DNA of 64,000 bases, taken from the NCBI GenBank assembly GCA_958295835.1, contig OY282378.1, positions 1,629,001-1,693,000 on the forward strand, given 5' to 3'. Positions 17,157 to 25,131 of this stretch are shown here, in pieces. The notes below the pieces were generated by a model. It saw nothing but the letters and a program-made list of their open reading frames with translations, did not search any database and was not told the DNA's origin. Made by a program: the position numbers and the translations under genes. Source of the DNA: an uncultured Gammaproteobacteria bacterium (GTDB taxonomy: Bacteria; Pseudomonadota; Gammaproteobacteria; HK1). How positions within the stretch are numbered: the stretch's first letter is position 1; every line of letters begins with the position of its first letter.

Positions 17157-17786
17157 GTGCCTCGTCGTAAACCGCGTGATAACGTCAAACGACGCGGAGC
17201 GACTCGCGAACCTTACGATCGCGTGCTCATCGTCTGCGAAGGCGAGCGAACGGAGCCACTGTACTTTCGTGAACTCGCAGACCGTTACAGGCTCAGTACG
17301 GCGAATGTGGAAGTAGTCGGGGTCGGCTCGGACCCTCACAGGTTGGTTCGAGAGGCCAAAACACGCCGAAGACAGGAATCGAAACAGGGTGAGAAATACG
17401 ACGAAGTGTATTGCGTATTCGATCACGACGAACATCCAGCATTCGACGACGCCTCCAGCGATGCTGAAGACAATGGCCTGAAGTTGGCCCGATCATGGCC
17501 ATGTTTCGAGTTCTGGCTCTTTCTGCATTTCCGTTTTTCGCGCAAACCGTATACGAAAGAGGGCGGCCGATCTCCATGTGAGAATTGTATCCGGGATCTG
17601 CAGAAACATCTGACCGGATACGCAAAGGCGGATCCAGGGTTGTTCGGAAAGCTTTCTGCTCGTTTGGAAGTAGCCAAGGCCAACGCGAAGAAAGCTGCCG
17701 CTGATGCCAGCAAAACCGGCGAGTTCAACCCTTCTACCGAAATCCATCGGCTTGTCGATTATTTACAGTCACTCAGTACCAAGTGA
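17157..17786 (+). CDS. RloB family protein (AbiLii-like, TOPRIM-like)
   Basis: This 209-residue RloB-family protein opens with a basic stretch (PRRKPRDNVKRRG), then LIVCEGERTEPLYFRELAD and VYCVFDHDEH. The spaced acidic residues resemble TOPRIM metal sites. ARSWPCFEFWLFLHF is another family hallmark and a Lys/Ala-rich helical tail closes the protein. It begins with GTG at 17157, two nt after the ATPase stop, so the pair is surely co-translated. It is the likely effector nuclease of a two-gene defence module. The gene is clearly less GC-rich by eye than its surroundings, a sign of transfer. Confidence 0.85.
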   Translation: MPRRKPRDNVKRRGATREPYDRVLIVCEGERTEPLYFRELADRYRLSTANVEVVGVGSDPHRLVREAKTRRRQESKQGEKYDEVYCVFDHDEHPAFDDASSDAEDNGLKLARSWPCFEFWLFLHFRFSRKPYTKEGGRSPCENCIRDLQKHLTGYAKADPGLFGKLSARLEVAKANAKKAAADASKTGEFNPSTEIHRLVDYLQSLSTK

Positions 17787-17849
17787 AATCATGTTCCAAG
17801 TGGGCGATCTGGTCGCATTGCGCTCGTGCTCGTCATCTGCCCGAAGGCA

Positions 17850-18097
17850 TTGGTCGTCGAAGGCAGCCGCTGCACCTCGTCCACGACCACCCGGTCATTC
17901 GGCGCCGGATCGCCGATGGACTGCGCGAACAGCGACGGATCTCCGAGCAGATCCTGGTATAGCCTCTCGTCGAGGAGGTCCACGTACACGGCGTCCGGAA
18001 AAACCATCCGGGCCCAGGTGCTCTTGCCCGCGCCCCTCATGCCGAACAGGAAGAAGCTCTGTCCGGGCGGCTCGACCAGACGGTGATACGTGCTCAT
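17850..18097 (-). pseudogene. Truncated AAA_14/DUF4143-type ATPase, N-terminal stump
   Basis: From ATG 18097 the frame encodes MSTYHRLVEPPGQSFFLFG, then the Walker A GMRGAGKST, YVDLLDERLYQDLLGDPS and the Walker B-like VVVDEVQRLPS. This is the start of the ATPase family with a C-terminal DUF4143 domain, normally around 380-400 residues. Similarity stops after about 83 residues, near 17850, where unrelated sequence leads to a stop at 17789. The break lies within about 65 nt of the RloB stop, so arrival of the defence module may have cut the gene. Confidence 0.75.
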
Positions 18098-18179
18098 CGT
18101 ATCGTCATGAATCGGCGAAAAATGACGGGAGACCATACACCTTGAGGGAGTGCGCGGACGGACCGGCGGAGGACTTGCG

Positions 18180-19136
18180 ATGACGAAGGACAACGGCAGG
18201 CCGAGGCTGCTGATCGCGGTCGGCGGCAACGCGATTCACCCCGGACGCGGGCCCGGTACCGTCGAGGAGCAGCTCGCCTACGCGGCGCGCACCGGCCGGG
18301 CGCTGCTGCCCATCATGCGCGCCGACAACGAGCTCGTCATCACCCACGGCAACGGGCCGGTGGTGGGGAAGATCCTGATGCGCCAGGTGCTGAGCCGCCA
18401 CCGGGTGCCGCCGATGAGCATGGATGTCTGCGTCGCCCATAGCCAGGGCGGGATCGCGTACCTGCTGATGCAGAGCCTGGAGAACACCCTGCGCGAGGCC
18501 GGGGACGACCGCCACGTGGTCTGCCTGCTGACGCAGGTGGAGGTGGACCCCGGCGACCCGGCGTTCGGGAACCCGACCAAGCCGGTCGGGTTCTTCTACG
18601 ACGAATCGGAGGCGGCGGCGATCTCGAAGAGCCTCGGCTGGACGATGCGTGACGACGCGGGAAGGGGCTGGCGCTACGTGGTGCCCTCGCCGCGGCCGAA
18701 GCACATCGTGGACATCTCGCTCATCGAGACCGTCGCGAAGAGCGGGGCGGTGGTCATCGCGGGAGGCGGCGGCGGGATCCCCGTGGTGCGCGACGCCAAC
18801 GGGGCGCGGCGCGGCGTCGAGGGGGTCATCGACAAGGACCTGAGCTCCGCGCACATGGCGAACGTCCTCGGGATCGAGGACTTCATGATCCTCACCTCGG
18901 TCGAGGGGGTGCAGACTGGATTCGGGACGCCGCAAGCGAAATGTCTCGGTGAAGTGCAGGTCGACGAGTTGCGCCGCCGCTTCGAGTCCGGCGAGTTCGC
19001 CGACGGAAGCATGGGGCCCAAGGTCGAGGCCGCGATCCGCTTCATCGACGGCGGCGGCCGGCGCGCGATCATCGCCCACCTCGACGCGGCGGAGACGGCG
19101 CTCGCGGGCGAGGCGGGAACGCAGGTCTTCCCTTGA
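18180..19136 (+). CDS. arcC: Carbamate kinase
   Basis: This 318-residue amino acid kinase-fold enzyme catalyses the reversible transfer of phosphate between carbamoyl phosphate and ADP. Motifs include LIAVGGNAI, ELVITHGNGPVVG, MDVCVAHSQGGIAYLL, NPTKPVGFFY, VVIAGGGGGIPVV and GVIDKDLSSA. Length agrees with the family. GCGGAGGA lies upstream of the ATG. No arginine deiminase or ornithine carbamoyltransferase gene is in the window, so it may serve allantoin, agmatine or purine catabolism. The 3' end and flank are repeated at 15749-15868. Confidence 0.93.
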   Translation: MTKDNGRPRLLIAVGGNAIHPGRGPGTVEEQLAYAARTGRALLPIMRADNELVITHGNGPVVGKILMRQVLSRHRVPPMSMDVCVAHSQGGIAYLLMQSLENTLREAGDDRHVVCLLTQVEVDPGDPAFGNPTKPVGFFYDESEAAAISKSLGWTMRDDAGRGWRYVVPSPRPKHIVDISLIETVAKSGAVVIAGGGGGIPVVRDANGARRGVEGVIDKDLSSAHMANVLGIEDFMILTSVEGVQTGFGTPQAKCLGEVQVDELRRRFESGEFADGSMGPKVEAAIRFIDGGGRRAIIAHLDAAETALAGEAGTQVFP

Positions 19137-19231
19137 TGCGCTTCCCGAGGGGAACGGCGGCGTTCCCTGAAGCCGTAATCGGGCGATCTGTCGGATTTGT
19201 GCAGTAATTTCGGCAAATCACGCCGAGTACC
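19109..19231 (+). repeat. Direct repeat, copy 2 (arcC 3' end plus downstream flank)
   Basis: This is the partner of 15749-15868. It includes the last nine codons of the intact arcC and about 95 nt beyond the stop. The conserved flank contains GAAGCCGTAATC and GGCAAATC. Confidence 0.85.
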
Positions 19232-19607
19232 CGTGGAGGCGGGGGAAACGGTGACACCGGTGGGAGGGGGAGGCTGGCGCGGTGCCAGCCTTCACAACGC
19301 TACGTGCTGGTTGGCGCGGGGGCGCTCGGCGCCCAGGATTTGCCGCTGGGGAACCGGGTGTCGGCGCTCATCGAGTGGGAGAATGCGCCTTCGGGGATGG
19401 GGCTGTTCCTGGGGCTGCGGGAGGTGGTCGGGCGCTTCCGCGGGCCGAAGGATCGGGGGTTCATTGCTGAGCGCCGGGCCGGAACCGCCCTGAGAACCAT
19501 GATGCCCGTTCTTTCAGGGTGGCGATTCGTTTTGCGCTCGCAGGAGCGTTTGTATACGTCATCCCCAAGTGCGCCATATCTGCAAGGCGCGGTCGCCGTC
19601 CCCGTGA
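19232..19607. other. Gene-poor stretch
   Basis: No recognised gene is seen between arcC and the DUF1513 gene. A frame starting near 19300 can be read as VLVGAGALGAQDLPLGNRVS for about 60 codons before it becomes antisense to DUF1513. It lacks a ribosome-binding site and any motif I know. It could be decayed coding sequence. Confidence 0.4.
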
Positions 19608-20837
19608 TTACCGCACCGGCAGGGCGAGCAGGTGGTTGTCCCAGTGCGAGCCGTCCGAGCGGGCGAGTGTTCTCGATTCCCCCGTGCGGGCGTCGATGCT
19701 CGCGATGTGCCCGTCGGCGCCGGTGACAATGAACGAGCCATTGCCCATGCCGGGCGCGACCCCGCATACGTCATCGAGCGCGGCGACCGCGAGCAACCGC
19801 GCGGTGCGGGTGGCCCACAGGCTCACGATGCCTGCATGGGGATGCGAAGCCGCGACGTGGCCGCCGGAGGCGTCGAACGACACCGATCCCGCGTACCCGC
19901 GCATCCTGCGGGTGACGCCGGCCGGTGCGGGCGCCGGCGCGAGCCGTCCGCCCCGTTCGAAGGCGATCAGGGGGACGTGGTCCGTCCGGGCGCCCTGATG
20001 CTGCATGGCGACGAGGATCCGCCCGTCGCGGCCGGTGTCGAGGTGCCGGATCGACAGCCGGCGCAGCCGTGGGCCGAACGACACCGAGCGCACCAGCCGG
20101 CCGTCGGCCGTGTCCATGAGCGCGAGCGACGGCGCCATGGTGTCGAGGTTGAGCTTCGCGCGGCCGGTGTCGGGATGGGTGCGGACCCCGCCGTTGGCCA
20201 CCGCGAGCATCGTGCCTCGCCCGGACATGCGTATCTCGTGGGGACCCACGCCGTGGCTCGGCCATTCGCCGACCCGCCGCCAGTCCCGAGCGGCTTCCCA
20301 CACCCCGATGACTCCGGCACCGTCCTCGAACCGGTTCTCCGAGGTGTAGAGGAACGCGCCGTCGGGGCTGAACGCGCCATGACCGTAGAAGTGCCGGTCG
20401 GCGCCGGCGGCGAGCCTTGCCGAGACCCGGCCGGTCGCCGGATCGAGCACCAGCGCCCAGTCACCGGGGCGCCGGGCGAACACCGCGACCGCTCCGGTCG
20501 CGGGGTCGGCGGCGAAGCCGTGACCGCGCCCGGGCAGCGGGACATCGTGCCGGATACGGCCGGAGAGGTCGAAGACCGAAGCCAGGTGCCTTCCCGTCCG
20601 ATCGATCCGGCAGCCGATGAAGCGCCGGCCCGCGGGCGTGCCGGCGGGCAGCTCGGGGGTCGCGCCGTCGGACGGTTCCGGTGTTGCGTCGGCGGACGAT
20701 TCCGGCGTTGCGCCATCGTCGCGTGGCCTCGACGTTGCACTGGCAGGCAACCCCGGTATTGCCACAGCGGACAGCATCGGCGTCACACCGGCGGCGAGGG
20801 CCGTGATGAACCGGCGGCGTGTGATGGGAGCCGTCAG
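19608..20837 (-). CDS. DUF1513 family protein with Tat signal
   Basis: This protein of about 409 residues begins with a twin-arginine-like signal (TRRRFITALAAG), then a low-complexity linker rich in Thr, Pro and Ala, then a beta-propeller-like DUF1513 domain (DWALVLDPATG, HFYGHGAFSPDG, LYTSENRF, GPHEIRMSGRGTMLAVANGG). The only in-frame start near the signal is a CTG at 20837 overlapping the imelysin stop (CTGA); this start is uncertain. DUF1513 genes commonly follow imelysin and di-heme oxidoreductase genes in iron-linked clusters, as here. It is presumably periplasmic; function is unknown. Confidence 0.82.
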   Translation of the reverse strand: MTAPITRRRFITALAAGVTPMLSAVAIPGLPASATSRPRDDGATPESSADATPEPSDGATPELPAGTPAGRRFIGCRIDRTGRHLASVFDLSGRIRHDVPLPGRGHGFAADPATGAVAVFARRPGDWALVLDPATGRVSARLAAGADRHFYGHGAFSPDGAFLYTSENRFEDGAGVIGVWEAARDWRRVGEWPSHGVGPHEIRMSGRGTMLAVANGGVRTHPDTGRAKLNLDTMAPSLALMDTADGRLVRSVSFGPRLRRLSIRHLDTGRDGRILVAMQHQGARTDHVPLIAFERGGRLAPAPAPAGVTRRMRGYAGSVSFDASGGHVAASHPHAGIVSLWATRTARLLAVAALDDVCGVAPGMGNGSFIVTGADGHIASIDARTGESRTLARSDGSHWDNHLLALPVR

Positions 20838-21997
20838 TCGCCGTCCTGCGCGTTGAAGCCGACGAGGATCCCGGCCGCGCGCGAAAGCGGGCCGGTCACG
20901 AGCGCGCGCAGGGCGTGCAGGCTGCGGAGCAGGTCGAGCAGCTTCGCCCGTTCGTCCGGGTCGGTCACCGCGTCTCTCAGGGGCCGGTTGACGGACGCCG
21001 CCCTGGAGACGGCGCCGGCGAATCCGCTTCGAAGATCGTCGGCGAGCGCGCCGGCCCCGTGGGCGGCCACGAGGTCGGCGAAACCGCCGGGCGTTTCGAC
21101 CATCGCGTGCATCGATTCGAGGTTCATGACGATGTTGCGCATGGATCGCCCGCTGCGCCAGCTCTCCGCCCGCTTCGGTCTCGCCTTCTCCACACCCTCG
21201 CATGGAACAAATCCGTCCCCGGCCTGTCCGCTACGCTGGTCCGGGCATCCGCGATTCTGCGCAGCGGAATCGCCAAGCGACCGCGCCAGCGGTCGCCGCC
21301 CGCCGAACGGAGCCTGGAGCTTCTGCGCGATGACCGCATCGAGGCTTTCGGTGAGCGAGCGCATCAGGTCGCGGGCGACCTCGGCATCGTCCGCGTACCG
21401 GTCGTTGTCGCCTCCGGCGGCGAGCGCGGTCTGCCGGAAGCCGTCCTCCCTGGTCCAGGCGTCGAGGATCTCCGCCGCGATCTCCGACTGGTGGCGTGCG
21501 ATGGTACGGGCGAGTCCGCACGTATAGGCATCGCGCGGCACCGCGAACAGGAGGCGCTCCAGCGCCTGGAGATCCTTGATCGCGACGCTCTTGCCGGCGA
21601 GCTTCTCCACGTCGAGCAGGGCCTCGTCGCGGGCGCGCAGCACGGTCCGCATCTGCCGTGCGGCGGAACCCCGGCGGTCGGGCCAGAACGCGATCCGCGC
21701 GCGTCCCGCGCCGTACATGACCGGCCCGAAGGTGAAGGGCCACGCGCGCTGCCAGGCATCCATCGTCTCGTTGAAGGCCGTGCGGACGGCGGCGGCGTCC
21801 GCCGCGCTCGATCCCATGCAGTGTGCCTCGATCGCAGGGCCGAGCCCCTTCGTGGCCTGTGCGTACGCCGCGTAGGCGGGAATGGCCACCTGGTCGATGA
21901 CGGCCCGGGCGAGGGCCGCATAGTCCGCGTCGGGCAACGGCTCGGGCTGCCCGATCCTCGGGAGCGAAAGCATGGCGGCAAGGATCAGGGAGCGCAT
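20834..21997 (-). CDS. Imelysin family protein carrying an in-frame palindromic repeat
   Basis: This 387-residue imelysin-like (peptidase M75 superfamily) protein starts with a signal sequence (MRSLILAAMLSL). Family traits include QRAWPFTFGPVMYG, RARIAFWPDRRG, LQALERLLF, YTCGLARTIA and KRAESWRSGRSMRNIVMNLE. Around residues 234-267 the reading frame passes through a foreign-looking stretch (SLGDSAAQNRGCPDQ to DGFVPCEG) encoded by the genome repeat at 21196-21298. Imelysins are periplasmic or surface iron-uptake-linked proteins. The ATG at 21997 has AGAGG upstream. The gene follows the di-heme oxidoreductase gene in the same operon. Confidence 0.85.
   Translation of the reverse strand: MRSLILAAMLSLPRIGQPEPLPDADYAALARAVIDQVAIPAYAAYAQATKGLGPAIEAHCMGSSAADAAAVRTAFNETMDAWQRAWPFTFGPVMYGAGRARIAFWPDRRGSAARQMRTVLRARDEALLDVEKLAGKSVAIKDLQALERLLFAVPRDAYTCGLARTIARHQSEIAAEILDAWTREDGFRQTALAAGGDNDRYADDAEVARDLMRSLTESLDAVIAQKLQAPFGGRRPLARSLGDSAAQNRGCPDQRSGQAGDGFVPCEGVEKARPKRAESWRSGRSMRNIVMNLESMHAMVETPGGFADLVAAHGAGALADDLRSGFAGAVSRAASVNRPLRDAVTDPDERAKLLDLLRSLHALRALVTGPLSRAAGILVGFNAQDGD
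21196..21298. repeat. Palindromic repeat element within the imelysin gene
   Basis: Positions 21249-21298 are the reverse complement of one 60-bp unit found at 6504-6675, with about one mismatch in 50. A further block, CTCGCATGGAACAAA at 21197-21211, recurs at 45649-45663 next to the third copy of the hairpin. The element adds roughly 35 codons without shifting the frame. Confidence 0.88.
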
Positions 21998-22117
21998 CGG
22001 GGCCTCTACCGCCACCGAATCGGCGCCGCGCAGTCCGAACCGGGCAACGATCCGGCCCGCATGATCCTCGCCCGGGAAGACGTGACGGCGGGAGGCATCG
22101 TGGGTCGCCCCGGCACC

Positions 22118-23731
22118 CTACAGCGACTTCAGGAACGCCAGCAGCGCGTCCCGCTCCGCCTTCGGCATCGCCCGGAACGCGTCGCGGGCGGCTTGCGCCT
22201 CGCCGCCGTGCCAGAGGATGGCCTCGGTGAGGTTGCGTGCCCGGCCGTCGTGCAGGAACCGGGTATGCCCGTTCACGACCTCGGTGAGTCCGATCCCCCA
22301 CAGCGGCGCGGTGCGCCACTCGCGGCCGGACGCGCCACCTCCCGACCCGCTCTCCGCATCGCTCCCCACGTCAGCCTCCACATGGCCCCCCACATGACCC
22401 TCGGGGCGGCCGTCGGCCAGGCCCTCGCCCATGTCGTGCACGAGGAGATCGGTGTACGGCCAGATGAGCTGCCCGGCCAGCGGCTCGATCGGCCAGTCGG
22501 CGCGGGTGGCGTGCTTCGGGGTATGGCATCCGATGCAGCCCGATCGATAGAAGAGCGCCTTGCCCGCGAGCACGTCGGGATCGTCCACCGCGCGCCGGGC
22601 CGGCACCGCGAGGTTCCGGCTGTAGAAGACGATCGCATCCATGACCGCCGCCGGCGCCTCGAACTCGTCCGGGTCCGAATCCGTTCCCGAGCCCGGGTCG
22701 GCGCCATGCGGCGCGTCCCGGCAGGCCCGTTGCCGCATGGTGCATTCGCCCCAGGGCGCCGGCGCGAGCGGACTGGAGACCCCGATGTCGCCGGACATCG
22801 CCGCCGCGCCCTGAGCGGCGATGGTCGCGGCCCCCGCCTTCCAGCCGAAGCGGCCGAGCATCATCCGCCCCTCGGCCCGGCTCCACACCCGCCGCGCCCG
22901 GCCCGAGATCCCGTCACCGTCCGCGTCGCCGGGGTCGGCCCGCGCCGTGACGTCGGATTCCGCAATCGCTTCGAGGAGTCCCAGCCCGATCATCGGCGGG
23001 GCGACCCGCGGGCTGGTCATGACCCGCGGATCCAGCGGCCCATAGCCGGGATCGACAATCGCGTAGCTCGGCGCCTCCAGGGTGGCCGTCTCACCTCCCG
23101 CGAGGACCACCTCGCGCGGGACGCGGGTGATCCGGATCCTGCCTTCCGCCGCATGGCCCGGAGCCGCGACGTCCTGGAGCTGGGTCCCGTAGGTGGGCTC
23201 GGGGATGACCGTCTCGCGGCCCGCGGCGAGCCGGGCGCGTTCCGCATCGGTACGGGGCGGCACCGAGAGCCGGATCAACATCGACACCGCGCTGTCCTGC
23301 GCGCTTTCCGGCGGATGGCCGCGTCCGTCCTTCAGGTGGCAGCGCTGGCACGCACGAGCGTTGTACAGCGGTCCGAGACCGTCGGCGCTGCGGGTGGAGC
23401 TGGGGGCCGACACCCACGACCGGCGGAACAGGGCGTTGCCGATCGCGAATTCGGCCCGCGCTTCGAAGGTGATGTTGGCCGACGGCTGCGAGAACGCGTT
23501 CCGGTCGAGCCGCCGCCGGTTCGTCGTGCTGCCGCCCGGGAGGCGCTCCCACCGCTCGGCCGTATCGAACCGGCTTGCGGGCGCGAGGATCGCGGCCCGC
23601 TCGGCCGGGCTGGGCGCGGCAGGCGCTGCCGTCACCACTGCTGCCAGGATCAATCCTGTCGGGACGATCGCGGGCGCGACGGTGCGGGCGCGATGATGAA
23701 GAGGAATCCCCAGTGTCGAGGGGCGTATCAT
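22118..23731 (-). CDS. Di-heme oxidoreductase (DUF1111 family), putative peroxidase-like cytochrome
   Basis: The 537-residue protein begins with an export signal and contains two c-type heme motifs, ACQRCH near residue 128 and GCIGCH near residue 405. Sequence around LFRRSWVSAPSSTRSADGLG and WRTAPLWGIGL is typical of the COG3488/DUF1111 group. A His/Glu/Gly-rich linker (GRPEGHVGGHVEADVGSDAE) precedes the last segment and looks like a low-complexity expansion. These genes typically accompany imelysins and are iron-regulated. It probably performs periplasmic redox chemistry for iron acquisition, although that is inferred from association only. Confidence 0.88.
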   Translation of the reverse strand: MIRPSTLGIPLHHRARTVAPAIVPTGLILAAVVTAAPAAPSPAERAAILAPASRFDTAERWERLPGGSTTNRRRLDRNAFSQPSANITFEARAEFAIGNALFRRSWVSAPSSTRSADGLGPLYNARACQRCHLKDGRGHPPESAQDSAVSMLIRLSVPPRTDAERARLAAGRETVIPEPTYGTQLQDVAAPGHAAEGRIRITRVPREVVLAGGETATLEAPSYAIVDPGYGPLDPRVMTSPRVAPPMIGLGLLEAIAESDVTARADPGDADGDGISGRARRVWSRAEGRMMLGRFGWKAGAATIAAQGAAAMSGDIGVSSPLAPAPWGECTMRQRACRDAPHGADPGSGTDSDPDEFEAPAAVMDAIVFYSRNLAVPARRAVDDPDVLAGKALFYRSGCIGCHTPKHATRADWPIEPLAGQLIWPYTDLLVHDMGEGLADGRPEGHVGGHVEADVGSDAESGSGGGASGREWRTAPLWGIGLTEVVNGHTRFLHDGRARNLTEAILWHGGEAQAARDAFRAMPKAERDALLAFLKSL

Positions 23732-23767
23732 GGTCCGAAGGGTATCAGGGGGGAGAGGGCGTTCGCC

Positions 23768-24094
23768 TCACGCTCCCCGGGGTGCGAGGGCGCCCTCCTT
23801 CCGAGCGGCGGAGAGCCGGAACGCCGAGCCGCCGCGCCGGCCCGGCAGGGGGTCGAGCCCGGACGAGGCCCGCCCGCGCTCCGGCAGCATGATCGAAACC
23901 TGCTTCGCCGCCGCCCGCTCGACGAGGTCGATCGCGAAGTCCCGGCACGTTCCGCATCCGAGGCCCGCGCCGAGCCGGTCCGCGATCTGCGCCGCGAACG
24001 AGGAGTCGCTCCCCGTCCCCGATTGGAGGGCGAGCTCGGCAGCCGCTTCGACGAGCTGCCGATCGGTGATGCCGTTGCACAGGCAGACGTACAT
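23768..24094 (-). CDS. bfd: Bacterioferritin-associated ferredoxin-like protein
   Basis: This 108-residue protein has the Bfd [2Fe-2S] motif: CLC in MYVCLCNGITDRQLVEAA and CGTC in AGLGCGTCRDF. In other bacteria Bfd reduces iron stored in bacterioferritin for release. The C-terminal 40 residues beyond the Bfd domain are low-complexity and unusual. The start at 24094 gives the family N terminus; an ATG four codons upstream (24106) is possible. A Fur-like box lies just upstream, and bacterioferritin is divergently transcribed. Confidence 0.88.
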   Translation of the reverse strand: MYVCLCNGITDRQLVEAAAELALQSGTGSDSSFAAQIADRLGAGLGCGTCRDFAIDLVERAAAKQVSIMLPERGRASSGLDPLPGRRGGSAFRLSAARKEGALAPRGA

Positions 24095-24129
24095 GATCCC
24101 GGCCATCCGGAGGTTCGACGGGTGTCAAT

Positions 24130-24156
24130 TCTAAATAGGAATGATTAGGATTCGCA
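24130..24156 (-). promoter_or_regulatory. Fur-like box upstream of bfd
   Basis: Read on the minus strand, the site begins TGCGAATCC and continues AATCATTCCTATTTAGA. It matches 18 of 27 positions of the classic inverted form built from TGCAAATGAGAAT and ATTCTCATTTGCA (compared by eye). It lies 24-36 nt upstream of the two bfd start candidates in an AT-rich gap. The position suits repression of the bfd/DUF1111/imelysin/DUF1513 operon under iron sufficiency. Confidence 0.5.
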
Positions 24157-24326
24157 ACATGGAATTCAAAACGACGCAAGGCAATCTCCCAGAGTATAAA
24201 ATGATGAATATAATCAATATGTTATAGACAATCGACAAAGATCGGCCTCGACATCGGCCGGCCCGGAGCATGACGCTCCCGAACCCATGGACATCCCATC
24301 GGCATCCCTCGACATGGAGCATCGCC

Positions 24327-24782
24327 ATGAAACCGCGCGACCCGAAAATCAACGAATGGCTCAACCAGGTGCTGAAGAACGAGCTGACCGCCATCAACCA
24401 GTACTTCCTGCACGCAAAGATGTTCGAGGACTGGGGCTTGTCGGAACTCGCGAAGCACGAACGCTCGGAGTCGATCGACGAGATGCAGCATGCCGATGCG
24501 CTCATCGAGCGGATCCTCTTCCTCGAAGGGCTTCCCAACCTGCAGGACCTCGGCAAGCTGTTCATCGGGCAGGACGTGAAGGAGATGCTGGAATGCGACC
24601 TCGCCCTCGAGATGGAAGCGATACCGGTGCTCCACGACGCCATCGCCTTCTGCGAGACGGCAGGCGACTACGTCACCCGGGAGCTGTTCGAAGGGATCCT
24701 GAAATCCGAGGAAGCCCACGTGGATTGGTTGGAGACGAACCTCGACCTCATCGAGAAGATGGGCATCCGGAACTACATCTAG
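24327..24782 (+). CDS. bfr: Bacterioferritin
   Basis: The 151-residue ferritin-like subunit carries [34 protein letters not shown] with the heme-ligating Met in [21 protein letters not shown], and [15 protein letters not shown] at the ferroxidase end. Ferroxidase Glu and His residues are in expected positions. It assembles as a 24-mer iron store. The ATG at 24327 gives the usual short N terminus. It is divergent from bfd, and the shared 230-nt AT-rich intergenic region probably contains both promoters. Confidence 0.95.
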   Translation: MKPRDPKINEWLNQVLKNELTAINQYFLHAKMFEDWGLSELAKHERSESIDEMQHADALIERILFLEGLPNLQDLGKLFIGQDVKEMLECDLALEMEAIPVLHDAIAFCETAGDYVTRELFEGILKSEEAHVDWLETNLDLIEKMGIRNYI

Positions 24783-24863
24783 TCCCGGACGGGCCAGCCC
24801 CAGGCGGGCTGAACGCTCCCGGCTCCGGCTGACCGCTGGCCGGGTGGGGTGTCAGATATTTCC

Positions 24864-24888
24864 GCAAATACGAATCAATACTATTTGC
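24864..24888 (+). promoter_or_regulatory. Fur-like inverted repeat upstream of the DUF2325 gene
   Basis: The arms GCAAATA and TATTTGC are perfect inverted repeats with an 11-nt spacer (CGAATCAATAC). It matches the Fur-type consensus at 18 of 25 positions by eye. The surrounding 24783-25131 stretch contains no gene I recognise. The site is 240 nt upstream of the DUF2325 start, so an intervening leader or unrecognised promoter is implied. Confidence 0.5.
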
Positions 24889-25131
24889 ATTTGAAATGAG
24901 GATGTGCCATAACGTGACCGCGTGGCCCGTTCGTTCCGGGAGGCGGAATCGTGCTCATTCGGCGAAACGTCGAACCGAAGGTGCTGATGGCATCGCTGCT
25001 GGCGGCCTCCCGGACTTGGCGGAAGAAGGCTGCCGCGGTCCGGCCGCGGTCGCCGGGTGGCGCCGGGCAGATCGGAACACTACCGGACGGCGGATCCGGA
25101 TATCGGCTGCACTGCGGCGGCGAAGAACGCC

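Noticed and set aside
19304..19726. Plus-strand frame with VLVGAGALGAQD start
   Set aside because: No ribosome-binding site or known family, and its second half is antisense to DUF1513. Listed only as a gene-poor stretch.
20837..21203. N-terminal extension of the DUF1513 protein
   Set aside because: The region is coding for imelysin in another frame and has no signal peptide logic; the Tat motif defines the start.
20915..24148. 1077-residue plus-strand open frame
   Set aside because: It runs antisense through imelysin, di-heme oxidoreductase and bfd and has no recognisable domain.
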